From: a virus
IMG/VR virus record: IMGVR_UViG_3300029812_000173
Span: 1 to 22,377 of that record
Reading direction: 5' to 3' (one strand)
Length of the DNA stretch: 22,377 nt
Under the pieces are notes generated by a model. That model was not told the DNA's origin, did not search any database, and worked only from the letters and a program-made list of their open reading frames with translations. Below, piece by piece: positions 13,901 to 21,758 of this stretch (within the stretch, counting starts at the first letter, position 1; the number at the start of each line of letters is the position of its first letter). Both the position numbers and the translations under genes were made by a program.

Positions 13901-14711
13901 TCAAGTTTGTATTTCTCCTAGTTTACAATATATGTCGAGTAGGTTTAGAAGTAAATATAAGCTTGAAGAGTATTCTAATCTATTAGAACCTGCAATATTT
14001 TTTGGCTGCTATTCTGTTCATTCAATTAGACAAATTTGTAACTATAAATCATTAGCGGTGGTTGTTTGGGGAGGAACTGATGCTAAACTTTTACGACAGT
14101 ATCTAGATTGTAAAAGAGAGGGGAAAAATCTTGGTATCTGGTACTCAAAATTAATTCAGCAACAACATGTACGGCATATAGCTATTTCAGAGTATATTGC
14201 TGAGGATCTTAGAAAAGTTGGATTGCAGTTTTCATGTGTTCCTATTAATACTGTATTGCCTGAGAAGTTTAAGGTTTGTAAACCGGGTAAACTTCTATAT
14301 TCATACGGCTATACGCGGCGACCTGCTGTCTATAACGAGGATCTTGTTAAGAGGGTACTTAGGCAGCTAGGAAATGTCCAACTCGTGCAAGGGGAAATTG
14401 GGACGGATAAGACAATTCCGTACGAAGGCATGTCAGCCATTTATAGTAAGTGTTTCATGGGCCTAAGACTCACCGCACATGATGGTCTTCCTAATACAGT
14501 TATTGAATTAGGTCTTATGGGCATCCGGTGTATCTATAATGGATGTTTGCCTAATGCTGTTAAATGGATTGGAATTGAGGACATAGTTGCAAACATCCAT
14601 AAAGAACAAGAACGAATAGGTTTTCCAAATGAAGAGATTGCAAGGAAGATGCGGGAGTATATTACTATATCTGATGATTGGTTAGACACAGCTTATTGGA
14701 ATTACATATGA
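13887..14711 (+). CDS. GT-B fold glycosyltransferase (GT4-like)
   Basis: This 274-residue protein resembles a compact GT4-type retaining glycosyltransferase. The N-terminal part shows AVVVWGGTDAKLL (residues 57-69) and a HIAISEYIAEDLRKVGL segment (97-113) with the typical 'S-x-Y/F-x-A' helix. The C-terminal part has MGLRLTAHDGLPNTVIELGLMG (191-212), where Glu207 would fit the donor-phosphate/ribose-binding glutamate region of GT-B enzymes. At 274 residues it is shorter than usual (about 350-400), so one half is trimmed. Two ATGs (13887, 13890) follow a GGGG run, and the second has the better spacing. The frame overlaps the previous gene by 14 bases and ends in an ATGA overlap with the next. 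Confidence 0.75.
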   Translation: MMRINQVCISPSLQYMSSRFRSKYKLEEYSNLLEPAIFFGCYSVHSIRQICNYKSLAVVVWGGTDAKLLRQYLDCKREGKNLGIWYSKLIQQQHVRHIAISEYIAEDLRKVGLQFSCVPINTVLPEKFKVCKPGKLLYSYGYTRRPAVYNEDLVKRVLRQLGNVQLVQGEIGTDKTIPYEGMSAIYSKCFMGLRLTAHDGLPNTVIELGLMGIRCIYNGCLPNAVKWIGIEDIVANIHKEQERIGFPNEEIARKMREYITISDDWLDTAYWNYI

Positions 14712-15430
14712 AACTAAAAGTATCAGTCATCACAACTCTATATAATTATCGAGAATATATAGAAGAATGTATAGTATCATTTTTAAATCAGGATTTTGAG
14801 TGCTCAGAAATAGTAATTGTAGATGATGCTTCTACTGATAATCCATTGGAAATAATTCAAAAATACATAGGTGACCGCGTCAGATATATTGTATTGCCAA
14901 AGAATAGAAATTATTCGAACGCTAAGAATGTAGGAATAAAGGCTTCGCACTCAGAAATTTTAGTTATGCTGGATGCTGATGATATGTTAACAACTACCGG
15001 CATAAGTTCAAGATACGAAAAATTAATGGAAGGTTTTGATTTTGTTCACGGGCCTTGTTTGAGATTAGAAAGAGGGGGTACTCGACGAGATCCAATGTGG
15101 GAAAAATGGTTAAGTACCAAAAATCCTCTTTGGATTCATGCTCAAGGAGCTATGTTAAGAAAGGATATCCATCGTAAAATAGGTTTATACGATCCTTGGT
15201 TTTGGGCTCAAGGCGATAGGGAAATGTTTTTACGTATTGGGAATGCAGATTTTAAGATAGGTGCAGTAGAAAAAGATGTTGCAATATATCGCATACATAA
15301 AGAACAGATGTATAAGAGTCCACGAAAAAGAAAATATAAAGAAGAATTAAATACTAGAATGTTCAAAGTTTTAAAAGAAAGAAAAAATGGTGATTTTTCT
15401 GATCTAGAAATACTAGAAAGTGCTATGTAA
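14708..15430 (+). CDS. GT2 family glycosyltransferase, paralogue A
   Basis: This 240-residue inverting-type GT2 enzyme is predicted to transfer a sugar from a nucleotide donor. It has KVSVITTLYNYREYIEECIVSFLNQ at the start, VIVDDASTDNP (residues 36-46) for the nucleotide base, and VMLDADDML (86-94), which contains the DxD-type metal site. QGAMLRKDIHRKIGLYD and a Q-G-D-R-E-M-F-L acceptor motif follow. The frame extends upstream to a TTG at 14678, but ATG 14708 in the ATGA overlap is the natural start. It belongs to a set of three GT2 domains (with 16326 and 18060) that share an identical 31-bp DNA segment around the VDDASTDNP codons (14814-14844 here). It ends one base before ATG 15432. Confidence 0.88.
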   Translation: MKLKVSVITTLYNYREYIEECIVSFLNQDFECSEIVIVDDASTDNPLEIIQKYIGDRVRYIVLPKNRNYSNAKNVGIKASHSEILVMLDADDMLTTTGISSRYEKLMEGFDFVHGPCLRLERGGTRRDPMWEKWLSTKNPLWIHAQGAMLRKDIHRKIGLYDPWFWAQGDREMFLRIGNADFKIGAVEKDVAIYRIHKEQMYKSPRKRKYKEELNTRMFKVLKERKNGDFSDLEILESAM

Positions 15431-15431
15431 T

Positions 15432-16322
15432 ATGAGATTACAAAGAAGAACTTCGGTCATAAAAAGAAAGGGAGTAATTCCTATAAAAAAGAGGTGTAAG
15501 GTATCTTTGAGTGTAAAAAAGGAATCTGTAGATACAAAGAAAAAAATTATTCCTCCAAAAAATCCTATTAATTTATCTGAGTATAAAAAAAGTGATACTT
15601 GTGTGTTGCTTGGTTCTGGTCCTTCAATATGTAATATAACTCCGGAAGAATGGGAAGTAATTGAAAAGTATGATTCTTGTGCAGTAAATAACTGGGTATA
15701 TCATCCGACATTCGTTCCTAAATTTTATTTTATAGAAACAAAGTGGTATGGGTATGATATTATTCGACGTAGGTTACAAGAAAAATTTGAAGCCTATAAA
15801 GATGTTGTTTTTCTTTTTCCAAGAGAGAAGAAAATTAGAAATCCTCGAGAAAAAGGGAAAGGTACACAACTTCTTCGAGATGTAGCTAAGGGTTTCAAAC
15901 GAAGAGTTGAATACAATTTGGTTTCAAGAGATAGAAAACGCACTCATCCTATCTATACCGCTGATTATGTAATACGTCCAGATAGATTTACTAAAAGCTA
16001 TGATATGTCTATTACCTGTGTTTTTGAATTTTTGCTTCGAATGGGATATAGTAGAATTATTCTATATGGTATAGATTTATTAACTTCTTGGTATTTTTGG
16101 ACTGGAAATGATTTTAAGTATGGAGAAGTCCATCACCAATGGAATAAGGAACATGAGGACAAAGACCCGATCCTACCACATAATACACACAAAATTAAGG
16201 ATTTCATTATTGATTTCAATGAAAGATGGATGAAACCATACCATAAAGAAATAGTTATTGGGCATATTGATACAGCCCTTTATCCCCGTTTGAGATATGT
16301 TAACATACTAGAAGAATTTTAA
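15432..16322 (+). CDS. DUF115/GT42-sialyltransferase-like protein, copy 3
   Basis: This 296-residue protein is the most divergent of the three. About 50 very basic residues (RRTSVIKRKGVIPIKKRCKVSL and similar) precede the Rossmann core, which starts TCVLLGSGPSICNITPEEW at residues 56-74. AVNNWVY, KFYFIETKWYGYD and a long charged insert follow. Then ITCVFEFLLRMGYSRIILYGIDLL occupies the position of the CstII-type LGYKEIYLSGIDF strand, and EVHHQWNKEHED supplies histidines near the expected catalytic area. ATG 15432 is preferred over the GTG at 15420, since it follows the upstream stop by one base. The ribosome-binding site is weak, so expression may depend on coupling to the GT2 gene. The transferase role is inferred from fold and from nearby NeuA and NeuB. 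Confidence 0.68.
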   Translation: MRLQRRTSVIKRKGVIPIKKRCKVSLSVKKESVDTKKKIIPPKNPINLSEYKKSDTCVLLGSGPSICNITPEEWEVIEKYDSCAVNNWVYHPTFVPKFYFIETKWYGYDIIRRRLQEKFEAYKDVVFLFPREKKIRNPREKGKGTQLLRDVAKGFKRRVEYNLVSRDRKRTHPIYTADYVIRPDRFTKSYDMSITCVFEFLLRMGYSRIILYGIDLLTSWYFWTGNDFKYGEVHHQWNKEHEDKDPILPHNTHKIKDFIIDFNERWMKPYHKEIVIGHIDTALYPRLRYVNILEEF

Positions 16323-16325
16323 GAT

Positions 16326-18059
16326 ATGAATTCTACAATTTCTATCATATGTGCTCTCTATAACTATCGTCAATATGTTGCAGATTTTGTGCATTCAGTA
16401 TTGCGTCAAACTTACACAAATTGGGAATTAATAATTGTAGATGATGCTTCTACTGATAATCCGGAGGAAGTTTTACATCAATTTAGTGATGAATCGAGAA
16501 TTTATTATACTAAACTTGAAAAAAACCATGGTTATAGTTTTGCAAGAAACACTGGAATACTTCAATCTGTAGGAGATTTTATTGTTATAGCTGATGCAGA
16601 TGATATGTTAACAGATGATTCTATTGAAGTTCGATTAAAAGCTCTACTAGCCCATCCTGAAAAACTTTGGTGCCATGCTGATGGAAAGAAAATGGAGATT
16701 GATGGACAAGTGCTCTATAAATCAAAAGAACGTGGTACCCGGATGGAAAGATATGGTGATATAGAGGACAATCATAGACAGATTCATGGAGGTTCTATGA
16801 TGATGTGTAAAAAATTCCATGAAAAATTGGGGCTATATGATGATAAACTTAAATTTTCTTCAGATAATGAAATGGTTAAAAGAGCATTTCGATTTGGGAT
16901 AATTCCTTTATATGTACCTAAAGTGGTTACATACTATCGACAGCACCCAAATCAAATGCATAGATCTCTGGAGAAGAAAAGAATTATAAATTCAAGATTA
17001 AATGTAGATATAATTAAAGAACAAATTGATAGTAGTGTAGAAAGAAGATTCCAAGAAGGAATTACTATAAATAATACTAAATTATTGAAAAAAGATAGAA
17101 TGAAGATATTTTTACCTATATCACCTAATCCAAAATCTGGAAAATCTTTCTTTTTCCGACGGTTATTAAAAGAATGGAAAAAGGATATGCCTTTTGATAT
17201 TACTACTAATCCAGATAATTTTGTTGATGTTTCAATTGAAAGTGCTAGAATTAAACATAAGAATTCAAGATTTAAAGTAATTAGATTTGATGGAGTTTAT
17301 CATAATACTGGTCAAAATTTTAAGCAAAAAAATTCTTCAATGGTTACAAGTTTAGGTATTGCTGATGGAGCAATTTATCAATCTAATTTTGCTAAGAGTA
17401 TGTGTCGTGAATATTTAGGGAAATTTGATGGTTTTGAATCCGTAATTTATAATGGGGCAGATCCAGAATTTTATGCCAAAGCAATTCCAATACGTATGAA
17501 CTATGAAAAAGTATTTGTATCTTTTTCAAAATGGCGGCCACATAAAAGATTGAGGGATATGATCGAAAGTTTTTTATTGGCTGATATGGAAAATTCAGTA
17601 TTATTGATTGCCGGTGATTTAAGCCGATCAGGTCTAACTCAATCTGACATTACCCGGTATTTTAGTATTTCTAACGTAAAATATTTAGGAATCTTAAATC
17701 AAAATCAAATGGCGGGATACTTGAAAATAGCTACTGCTGCTGTTCATTTATGTTGGATTGATGCATGTCCAAATAGCGTAGTAGAAGCTATTGTAGCAGG
17801 AGTTCCTGTAATTTGTAATAATAATGGAGGGACGGCTGAATTAGTGGCTAAAGCTAATGGATACGTTTGTACAACTGAAAAACCTTATGATCGAAAACCA
17901 ATTGATTTGTATCATCCACCAAGATTTAGTTATAGGATAGTAGCTGAAGCTATGATACACGCTGCAAATGAGAAAAGAAAAGTAGTAAATGATCATGTTT
18001 TGATTTCAAATATTGCTGAACAGTATAAAAATTATATTCAACGAATAGGAGAATCTTAA
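16326..18059 (+). CDS. GT2-GT4 fusion glycosyltransferase
   Basis: This 577-residue protein is two enzymes in one chain. Residues 1-250 form a GT2 domain (ISIICALYNYRQYV; VDDASTDNP at 38-46; IADADDML at 88-95; GGSMMMCKKFHEKLGLYDD). Residues from Met259 form a GT4-type GT-B domain (IFLPISPNPKSGKSFFFRRLL; FDGVYHN; IYQSNFAKSM; VIYNGADPEFY; VSFSKWRPHKRLRDMI; and CPNSVVEAIVAGVPVICNNNGGTAEL with its E-x7 region). The GT2 half aligns end to end with the stand-alone 18060 protein, whose last residues match the linker here. Met259 (ATG at 17100) may be the start of a formerly separate GT4 gene. Two successive additions to one glycan chain would be logical. The stop is followed at once by ATG 18060. 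Confidence 0.88.
   Translation: MNSTISIICALYNYRQYVADFVHSVLRQTYTNWELIIVDDASTDNPEEVLHQFSDESRIYYTKLEKNHGYSFARNTGILQSVGDFIVIADADDMLTDDSIEVRLKALLAHPEKLWCHADGKKMEIDGQVLYKSKERGTRMERYGDIEDNHRQIHGGSMMMCKKFHEKLGLYDDKLKFSSDNEMVKRAFRFGIIPLYVPKVVTYYRQHPNQMHRSLEKKRIINSRLNVDIIKEQIDSSVERRFQEGITINNTKLLKKDRMKIFLPISPNPKSGKSFFFRRLLKEWKKDMPFDITTNPDNFVDVSIESARIKHKNSRFKVIRFDGVYHNTGQNFKQKNSSMVTSLGIADGAIYQSNFAKSMCREYLGKFDGFESVIYNGADPEFYAKAIPIRMNYEKVFVSFSKWRPHKRLRDMIESFLLADMENSVLLIAGDLSRSGLTQSDITRYFSISNVKYLGILNQNQMAGYLKIATAAVHLCWIDACPNSVVEAIVAGVPVICNNNGGTAELVAKANGYVCTTEKPYDRKPIDLYHPPRFSYRIVAEAMIHAANEKRKVVNDHVLISNIAEQYKNYIQRIGES
16416..16462 (+). repeat. 47-bp identical segment shared with 18150-18196 (first copy)
   Basis: The 47 bases coding TNWELIIVDDASTDNP in the fusion enzyme are identical, including silent positions, to 18150-18196 in the next GT2 gene. 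The 31 bases at its 3' end also occur at 14814-14844 in the first GT2 gene. The surrounding protein sequence is much less conserved, which suggests local gene conversion or recent partial duplication. Confidence 0.9.
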
Positions 18060-18848
18060 ATGCAACCTTTGGTTTCTGTTGTGAGCACTCTCTATAACTA
18101 TCGTGATTATGTTATAGATATGATTCATTCTGTTCAAAATCAAATACATACAAATTGGGAATTAATAATTGTAGATGATGCTTCTACTGATAATCCACTG
18201 GAAACAATATCCCCGTATCTCGCGGGTTCTCGACTCCAATACTTGCCGCTTCTTGAGAATCATGGTTATAGTTATGCTAAGAATGTAGGTATTCGTGCTT
18301 CAAGAGGCGAATACATTGTTATGATCGATGCTGATGATTTATTGTATGATGAATATTCTATTACTTATCGGTTAGAAGCCCTTTTAAAATATCCTGAAAA
18401 ACTTTGGTGTCATGGGGATTCTGTTAATCTTGAGCCTTCTGGGGATATTTGTACAACTTCAAATGCTCGAATGAAGCGTAGCGAACGAAGAAAAAGGATG
18501 AAGGCGGACGGAACTCTAGAAACGGGGTACAGCCACCGATTAATTCATTCTCAAACTATAATGGTGTGCAGAGAATTTCATAAAAAATTAGGATTATATG
18601 ATGAAAATCTTTGGTGTTCTTCAGATAATGAAATGTTTAGAAGAGCTCTCCGTTTTGGAATAATTCCTTGCTATATTGCGGATATAGTATCTTTATATCG
18701 TATACACCCAAATCAAATGCATAGATCCCCAGAAAAAAGAAAAATTATAACAGAACTTAAGAAACAAATTATTACTGATGTTGAAAGAAGATTTCAAGAG
18801 GGGATCAATGCTAGTAATACTCCACTTTTAGAGGAATTTGATGAGTAA
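18060..18848 (+). CDS. GT2 family glycosyltransferase, paralogue B
   Basis: This 262-residue GT2 enzyme closely resembles the N-terminal half of the preceding fusion protein. It has VSVVSTLYNYRDYVIDMIHSVQ, VDDASTDNP (38-46), NHGYSYAKNVGIRASRGEYIVMIDADDLL (68-96), LWCHGD, REFHKKLGLYDENLWCSSDNEMFRRALRFGIIP and HPNQMHRSPEKR. Its C-terminus, VERRFQEGINASNTPLLEEFDE, aligns with the linker that joins the two domains of the fusion enzyme. A GGAG ribosome-binding site lies in the 3' end of the upstream gene and the start codon directly follows that gene's stop. The reading frame overlaps neuA by 8 bases. Donor and acceptor are unknown. The duplication suggests that the two GT2 domains add similar sugars at successive or alternative positions. 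Confidence 0.88.
   Translation: MQPLVSVVSTLYNYRDYVIDMIHSVQNQIHTNWELIIVDDASTDNPLETISPYLAGSRLQYLPLLENHGYSYAKNVGIRASRGEYIVMIDADDLLYDEYSITYRLEALLKYPEKLWCHGDSVNLEPSGDICTTSNARMKRSERRKRMKADGTLETGYSHRLIHSQTIMVCREFHKKLGLYDENLWCSSDNEMFRRALRFGIIPCYIADIVSLYRIHPNQMHRSPEKRKIITELKKQIITDVERRFQEGINASNTPLLEEFDE
18150..18196 (+). repeat. 47-bp identical segment shared with 16416-16462 (second copy)
   Basis: This is the second copy of the segment coding TNWELIIVDDASTDNP, identical over all 47 bases to the copy in the GT2-GT4 fusion gene. Direct repeats of this size in the same orientation, about 1.7 kb apart, could recombine and delete or duplicate the GT4 half between them. Confidence 0.9.
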
Positions 18849-19542
18849 AAGAAAGAAAAAAATAGTTGGATTTATTCCAGCACGTGGAGGAAGTAAGGGT
18901 ATTCCGGGCAAAAATATTACAAATCTTTGTGGACTACCTTTGATAGCTTATACTATAATAGCAGCATATTTTTCTAAGCTGGATGAAGTTTGGGTAAGTT
19001 CTGATAATTCAGAAATTTTAGAAGTTGCAAAGGTATATGGAGCAAAAACTTTACAGCGTCCTATAGAACTTTGTCAAGATGATAGTACAACAGAAGAGGC
19101 GGTAGAACATTTTTTAAAGCATGTTAAATGTGATACCATAGTATTGATACAAGCTACTTCCCCTTTACTTACTTCGAAGGACATTGACCGAGGTATTGAA
19201 AAATTTTTAACAGGAAATTATGATTCTCTATTTAGTGTTATTAGAGAAACGGATATGCTTATATGGAAACTTAGTAAGAAAAGGAGATTTGAAAAGGAGA
19301 ATATTTATATTCAGCCGGCAAATTATAATCCACAAAATAGAATGCGGCGGCAAACTCGAGAAGAAAATGCTTACATGATAGAATCTGGAGGATTCTTTAT
19401 ATTCAGTCAACAATTCTTTAATCAAAATAAATGTCGTATGGGAGGGAGAGTAGGTTTTGTTGAAATACCTTTTTGGCAATCTTTTCAAGTGGACACAAAA
19501 ACTGACTTATCAAATATTTCTAAGGTGATGATTCATGGATAA
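18841..19542 (+). CDS. neuA: CMP-nonulosonate (sialic acid type) cytidylyltransferase, NeuA family
   Basis: This 233-residue enzyme is predicted to activate a nine-carbon sialic-acid-like sugar with CTP, giving CMP-sugar and pyrophosphate. The diagnostic N-terminal signature IPARGGSKGIPGKNI (residues 12-26) is intact, with Arg15 and Lys19 for CTP. SSDN (53-56), LIQATSPLL (102-110), NRMRRQTREENAYMIESGGFF (166-186) and VDTKTDL (217-223, with the metal-binding aspartates) follow the family order. The length is normal for a single-domain NeuA. The start is ATG 18841, with GAGG 6 bases upstream. A TTG at 18838 is in frame but unlikely. It lies 0.75 kb before the NeuB-like gene, and the two together make and activate the sugar. 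Whether the substrate is Neu5Ac, legionaminic or pseudaminic acid cannot be settled from these residues. Confidence 0.9.
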   Translation: MSKRKKKIVGFIPARGGSKGIPGKNITNLCGLPLIAYTIIAAYFSKLDEVWVSSDNSEILEVAKVYGAKTLQRPIELCQDDSTTEEAVEHFLKHVKCDTIVLIQATSPLLTSKDIDRGIEKFLTGNYDSLFSVIRETDMLIWKLSKKRRFEKENIYIQPANYNPQNRMRRQTREENAYMIESGGFFIFSQQFFNQNKCRMGGRVGFVEIPFWQSFQVDTKTDLSNISKVMIHG

Positions 19543-20272
19543 TGAATTTAAGCTATATCCTAACTCTAAGTATGTAGATTTTACAGCTATTTCTCAAATT
19601 CAACTTGATAGATTACAAAAGAAAACTTTAGTATCTGTTGAAATTGGTGCTTTTAAAGGAAATACTGTAGCTCAACTCCATCAACGATACGGAAATACTA
19701 TTCAAATTTATCCAATAGAGGCTTGTCCACTAAATTTTAGATATTTGAAGAGAAGATTTAAGAAGTTTAAAAATGTTAAACTTAGGAATATTGCTATTTC
19801 TGATGTAGATGGTAAAGAAAAATTCTATGTTATAAAACGAGATCCGGATGAAAAAAATCTTAGTTCAGAAGCTAATAGTTTATATGAATCATTTTTAAAG
19901 GATAAAGAATGGGCAGTTAATTATAAACAAATTGAAGTTCCAAGTCAAACACTTACTACTTTTTGTGAGAATGAAAATATAGATCAGATAGATTTTCTTA
20001 AGATAAATTGTGAAGGTGGAGAATATCGAATCTTTTCTAGAAGAAAATTGCTCTTTTTAAGAAAAGTTAATATACTTGATATAGCTATTCACGGAAAAAA
20101 TCGACAATTCTTAAATCTTGAGTTTGTACGTAAGAAATGCCATATTAATAGGCGATTAGTTGATTATGGATTTAAGTTAATTTGTGGATATAATTTAAAT
20201 GATTTATCTTATATTCCGATTAATCATGTTCGACAAATATGGATTAGAAAAAATGCTCCATGGAAAAAATAA
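19535..20272 (+). CDS. FkbM-family SAM-dependent methyltransferase
   Basis: This 245-residue protein has a class I methyltransferase fold of the FkbM family, which commonly O-methylates sugars and polyketides in surface-glycan and secondary-metabolite clusters. The SAM-binding motif VSVEIGAFKGNTV is at residues 33-45, the acidic post-II residue lies in IEACPLNFRYL (61-71), a VKLRNIAISDVDGKEKFYV segment follows, and the family signature IDQIDFLKINCEGGEYRIF is at 149-167, with the usual Asp-Val replaced by Asn-Cys. The start overlaps the neuA stop by 8 bases and has AAGGTG at good spacing. No transmembrane segment is visible. A likely job is capping or decorating the glycan made by the neighbouring transferases. 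The exact acceptor is unknown. Confidence 0.85.
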   Translation: MDNEFKLYPNSKYVDFTAISQIQLDRLQKKTLVSVEIGAFKGNTVAQLHQRYGNTIQIYPIEACPLNFRYLKRRFKKFKNVKLRNIAISDVDGKEKFYVIKRDPDEKNLSSEANSLYESFLKDKEWAVNYKQIEVPSQTLTTFCENENIDQIDFLKINCEGGEYRIFSRRKLLFLRKVNILDIAIHGKNRQFLNLEFVRKKCHINRRLVDYGFKLICGYNLNDLSYIPINHVRQIWIRKNAPWKK

Positions 20273-20290
20273 TAGAAAGTGAGGATAATT

Positions 20291-21127
20291 ATGAGAGATA
20301 GAGATTCAAAATGTTGTATTGTGGCAGAAATAGGAATTAATCATTCAGGAAATTTAGAAACAGCCAAAAAAATGATTGAAGCGGCCGCAGTTGCGGGATG
20401 TAATTTCGTAAAATTTCAAAAACGAACTATCGACCTTGTATATACACCGGAGGAACTTGATCGTTATCGAGAATCACCTTGGGGAACAACAAATAGAGAA
20501 CAAAAATTAGGTTTAGAATTTGAAAAAGAAGAGTATGATATAATAGATACTCATTGTAGAAATAGTGGAATAGGTTGGTTTGCTTCACCTTGGGATGTGC
20601 AATCAGTTAACTTTCTTATGCAATATAGCTGTCCGTTCATAAAAATTGCCTCACCAAGTATTACTAATTTTAATTTGTTACGGGCAGTACGAGATACAGG
20701 AAAACTTGTAATTCTATCCACAGGAATGTCTACTGAAGAAGAGGTCAAGAAAGCTGTTGATTTTCTTGGAGATCAAGTAAAATATATTTTAGCATGTACT
20801 TCTACGTATCCTACAAAGATAGAAGAGATGAATCTTAAATTTATTCAAACTCTTCAAAAAGAATATCCTGATATAGAAATAGGTTTTTCTAATCACCATC
20901 CAGGTATATTATTTGCTGCAACTTCAGTAATTTTTGGGGCTAAGATGGTTGAATTTCATATGACTCTTGATAGAGCGATGTACGGATCTGATCAAGCAGC
21001 TAGTATTGAAGTTCCTGGGGTATTCAAATTAGTTAAATACATTCGAGATTTAGAAATAGCTTTAGGATCTGGTAGTTGGAGTGTATTTGATAGTGAGAAA
21101 GAAATCAAGAAAAAATTAAGGAAATAA
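20291..21127 (+). CDS. neuB: Nonulosonate synthase, NeuB family, lacking the C-terminal SAF domain
   Basis: This 278-residue protein is a TIM-barrel sialic-acid-type synthase, condensing phosphoenolpyruvate with an N-acetyl-hexosamine such as ManNAc. Signatures: VAEIGINHSGN (11-21), KFQKR (41-45), WFASPWD (96-102), LSTGMSTEEEV (142-152), ACTSTYPTKIEEMNL (168-182), GFSNHHPG (198-205) and EFHMTLDRAMYGSDQAASIE (221-240). The two metal ligands of the family, His202 and His223, are present with the expected spacing of 21. Standard NeuB is about 340-350 residues and ends in an antifreeze-like SAF domain that completes the partner's active site. Here the chain stops after the barrel and a methyltransferase begins one base later. 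GTGAGG at 20279 is the ribosome-binding site, so ATG 20291 is the start rather than the GTG. Confidence 0.88.
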   Translation: MRDRDSKCCIVAEIGINHSGNLETAKKMIEAAAVAGCNFVKFQKRTIDLVYTPEELDRYRESPWGTTNREQKLGLEFEKEEYDIIDTHCRNSGIGWFASPWDVQSVNFLMQYSCPFIKIASPSITNFNLLRAVRDTGKLVILSTGMSTEEEVKKAVDFLGDQVKYILACTSTYPTKIEEMNLKFIQTLQKEYPDIEIGFSNHHPGILFAATSVIFGAKMVEFHMTLDRAMYGSDQAASIEVPGVFKLVKYIRDLEIALGSGSWSVFDSEKEIKKKLRK

Positions 21128-21128
21128 T

Positions 21129-21707
21129 ATGCAAAGTTGGGGTAAATGCATAGGATGTTTAAAAACCGGAATTAGTTTAGTCGACAAGAATTTAAAACAT
21201 ATTCTTGAATTTGGTGTTTGGAAGGGTAGAACACTTCGATTAATACGTAACAGTTTTGACGATTCATTTCAAATTTTTGGGTTTGATTCTTTTATAGGAC
21301 TTCCTTGTGATTGGATTGGTGGTAGAAGAACAGGTGGAACCATCAATAAGGGGCATTTTAGTACTGATGGTGAAATTCCAGATATTCCAAATGTTACTTT
21401 TTTTAAGGGATGGTTTGAGGATACCTCACTTGAATACCAACAAATAGCTCAAAGTATTGGATTGATTCATATTGATGGTGATTTATATTCATCTGCAAAA
21501 ATTGTCTTATTTAATCTAAATGATTTTATTGTTAAGAATACTATTTTAGTTTTTGATGAATGGCGATATGGTATTAATCAAGAATCTAATAATGAGAAAC
21601 AAGCTTTCTATGAGTGGGTAGAAAAATTTAATAGGAAGTATGAATTTTCAGAATTTCCCAGGTGGAAACATCCAAGTATGGAGCAAAAGTTAGTTAGAAT
21701 ACTATAA
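21129..21707 (+). CDS. TylF/macrocin O-methyltransferase-like SAM-dependent methyltransferase
   Basis: This 192-residue protein has the layout of the TylF/MycE-type sugar O-methyltransferases. The SAM-binding loop is LEFGVWKGRTLRLI (residues 26-39), FGFDSFIGLPCDW (50-62) carries the acidic residue for the ribose, and GLIHIDGDLYSSAKIVL (111-127) and ILVFDEWRYG (139-148) supply the aspartates that, in the family, bind magnesium and act in catalysis. It is a little shorter than typical members (about 240). It starts one base after the neuB-like stop, with AAGGAAA as the ribosome-binding site, so the two are co-translated. It is the second methyltransferase of the island and a plausible O-methylator of the finished glycan or the nonulosonate. 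Confidence 0.84.
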   Translation: MQSWGKCIGCLKTGISLVDKNLKHILEFGVWKGRTLRLIRNSFDDSFQIFGFDSFIGLPCDWIGGRRTGGTINKGHFSTDGEIPDIPNVTFFKGWFEDTSLEYQQIAQSIGLIHIDGDLYSSAKIVLFNLNDFIVKNTILVFDEWRYGINQESNNEKQAFYEWVEKFNRKYEFSEFPRWKHPSMEQKLVRIL

Positions 21708-21758
21708 TAAATGTTGAAAGAAACAAAGGATTTACACAGGATATGATTAATTTATAGA

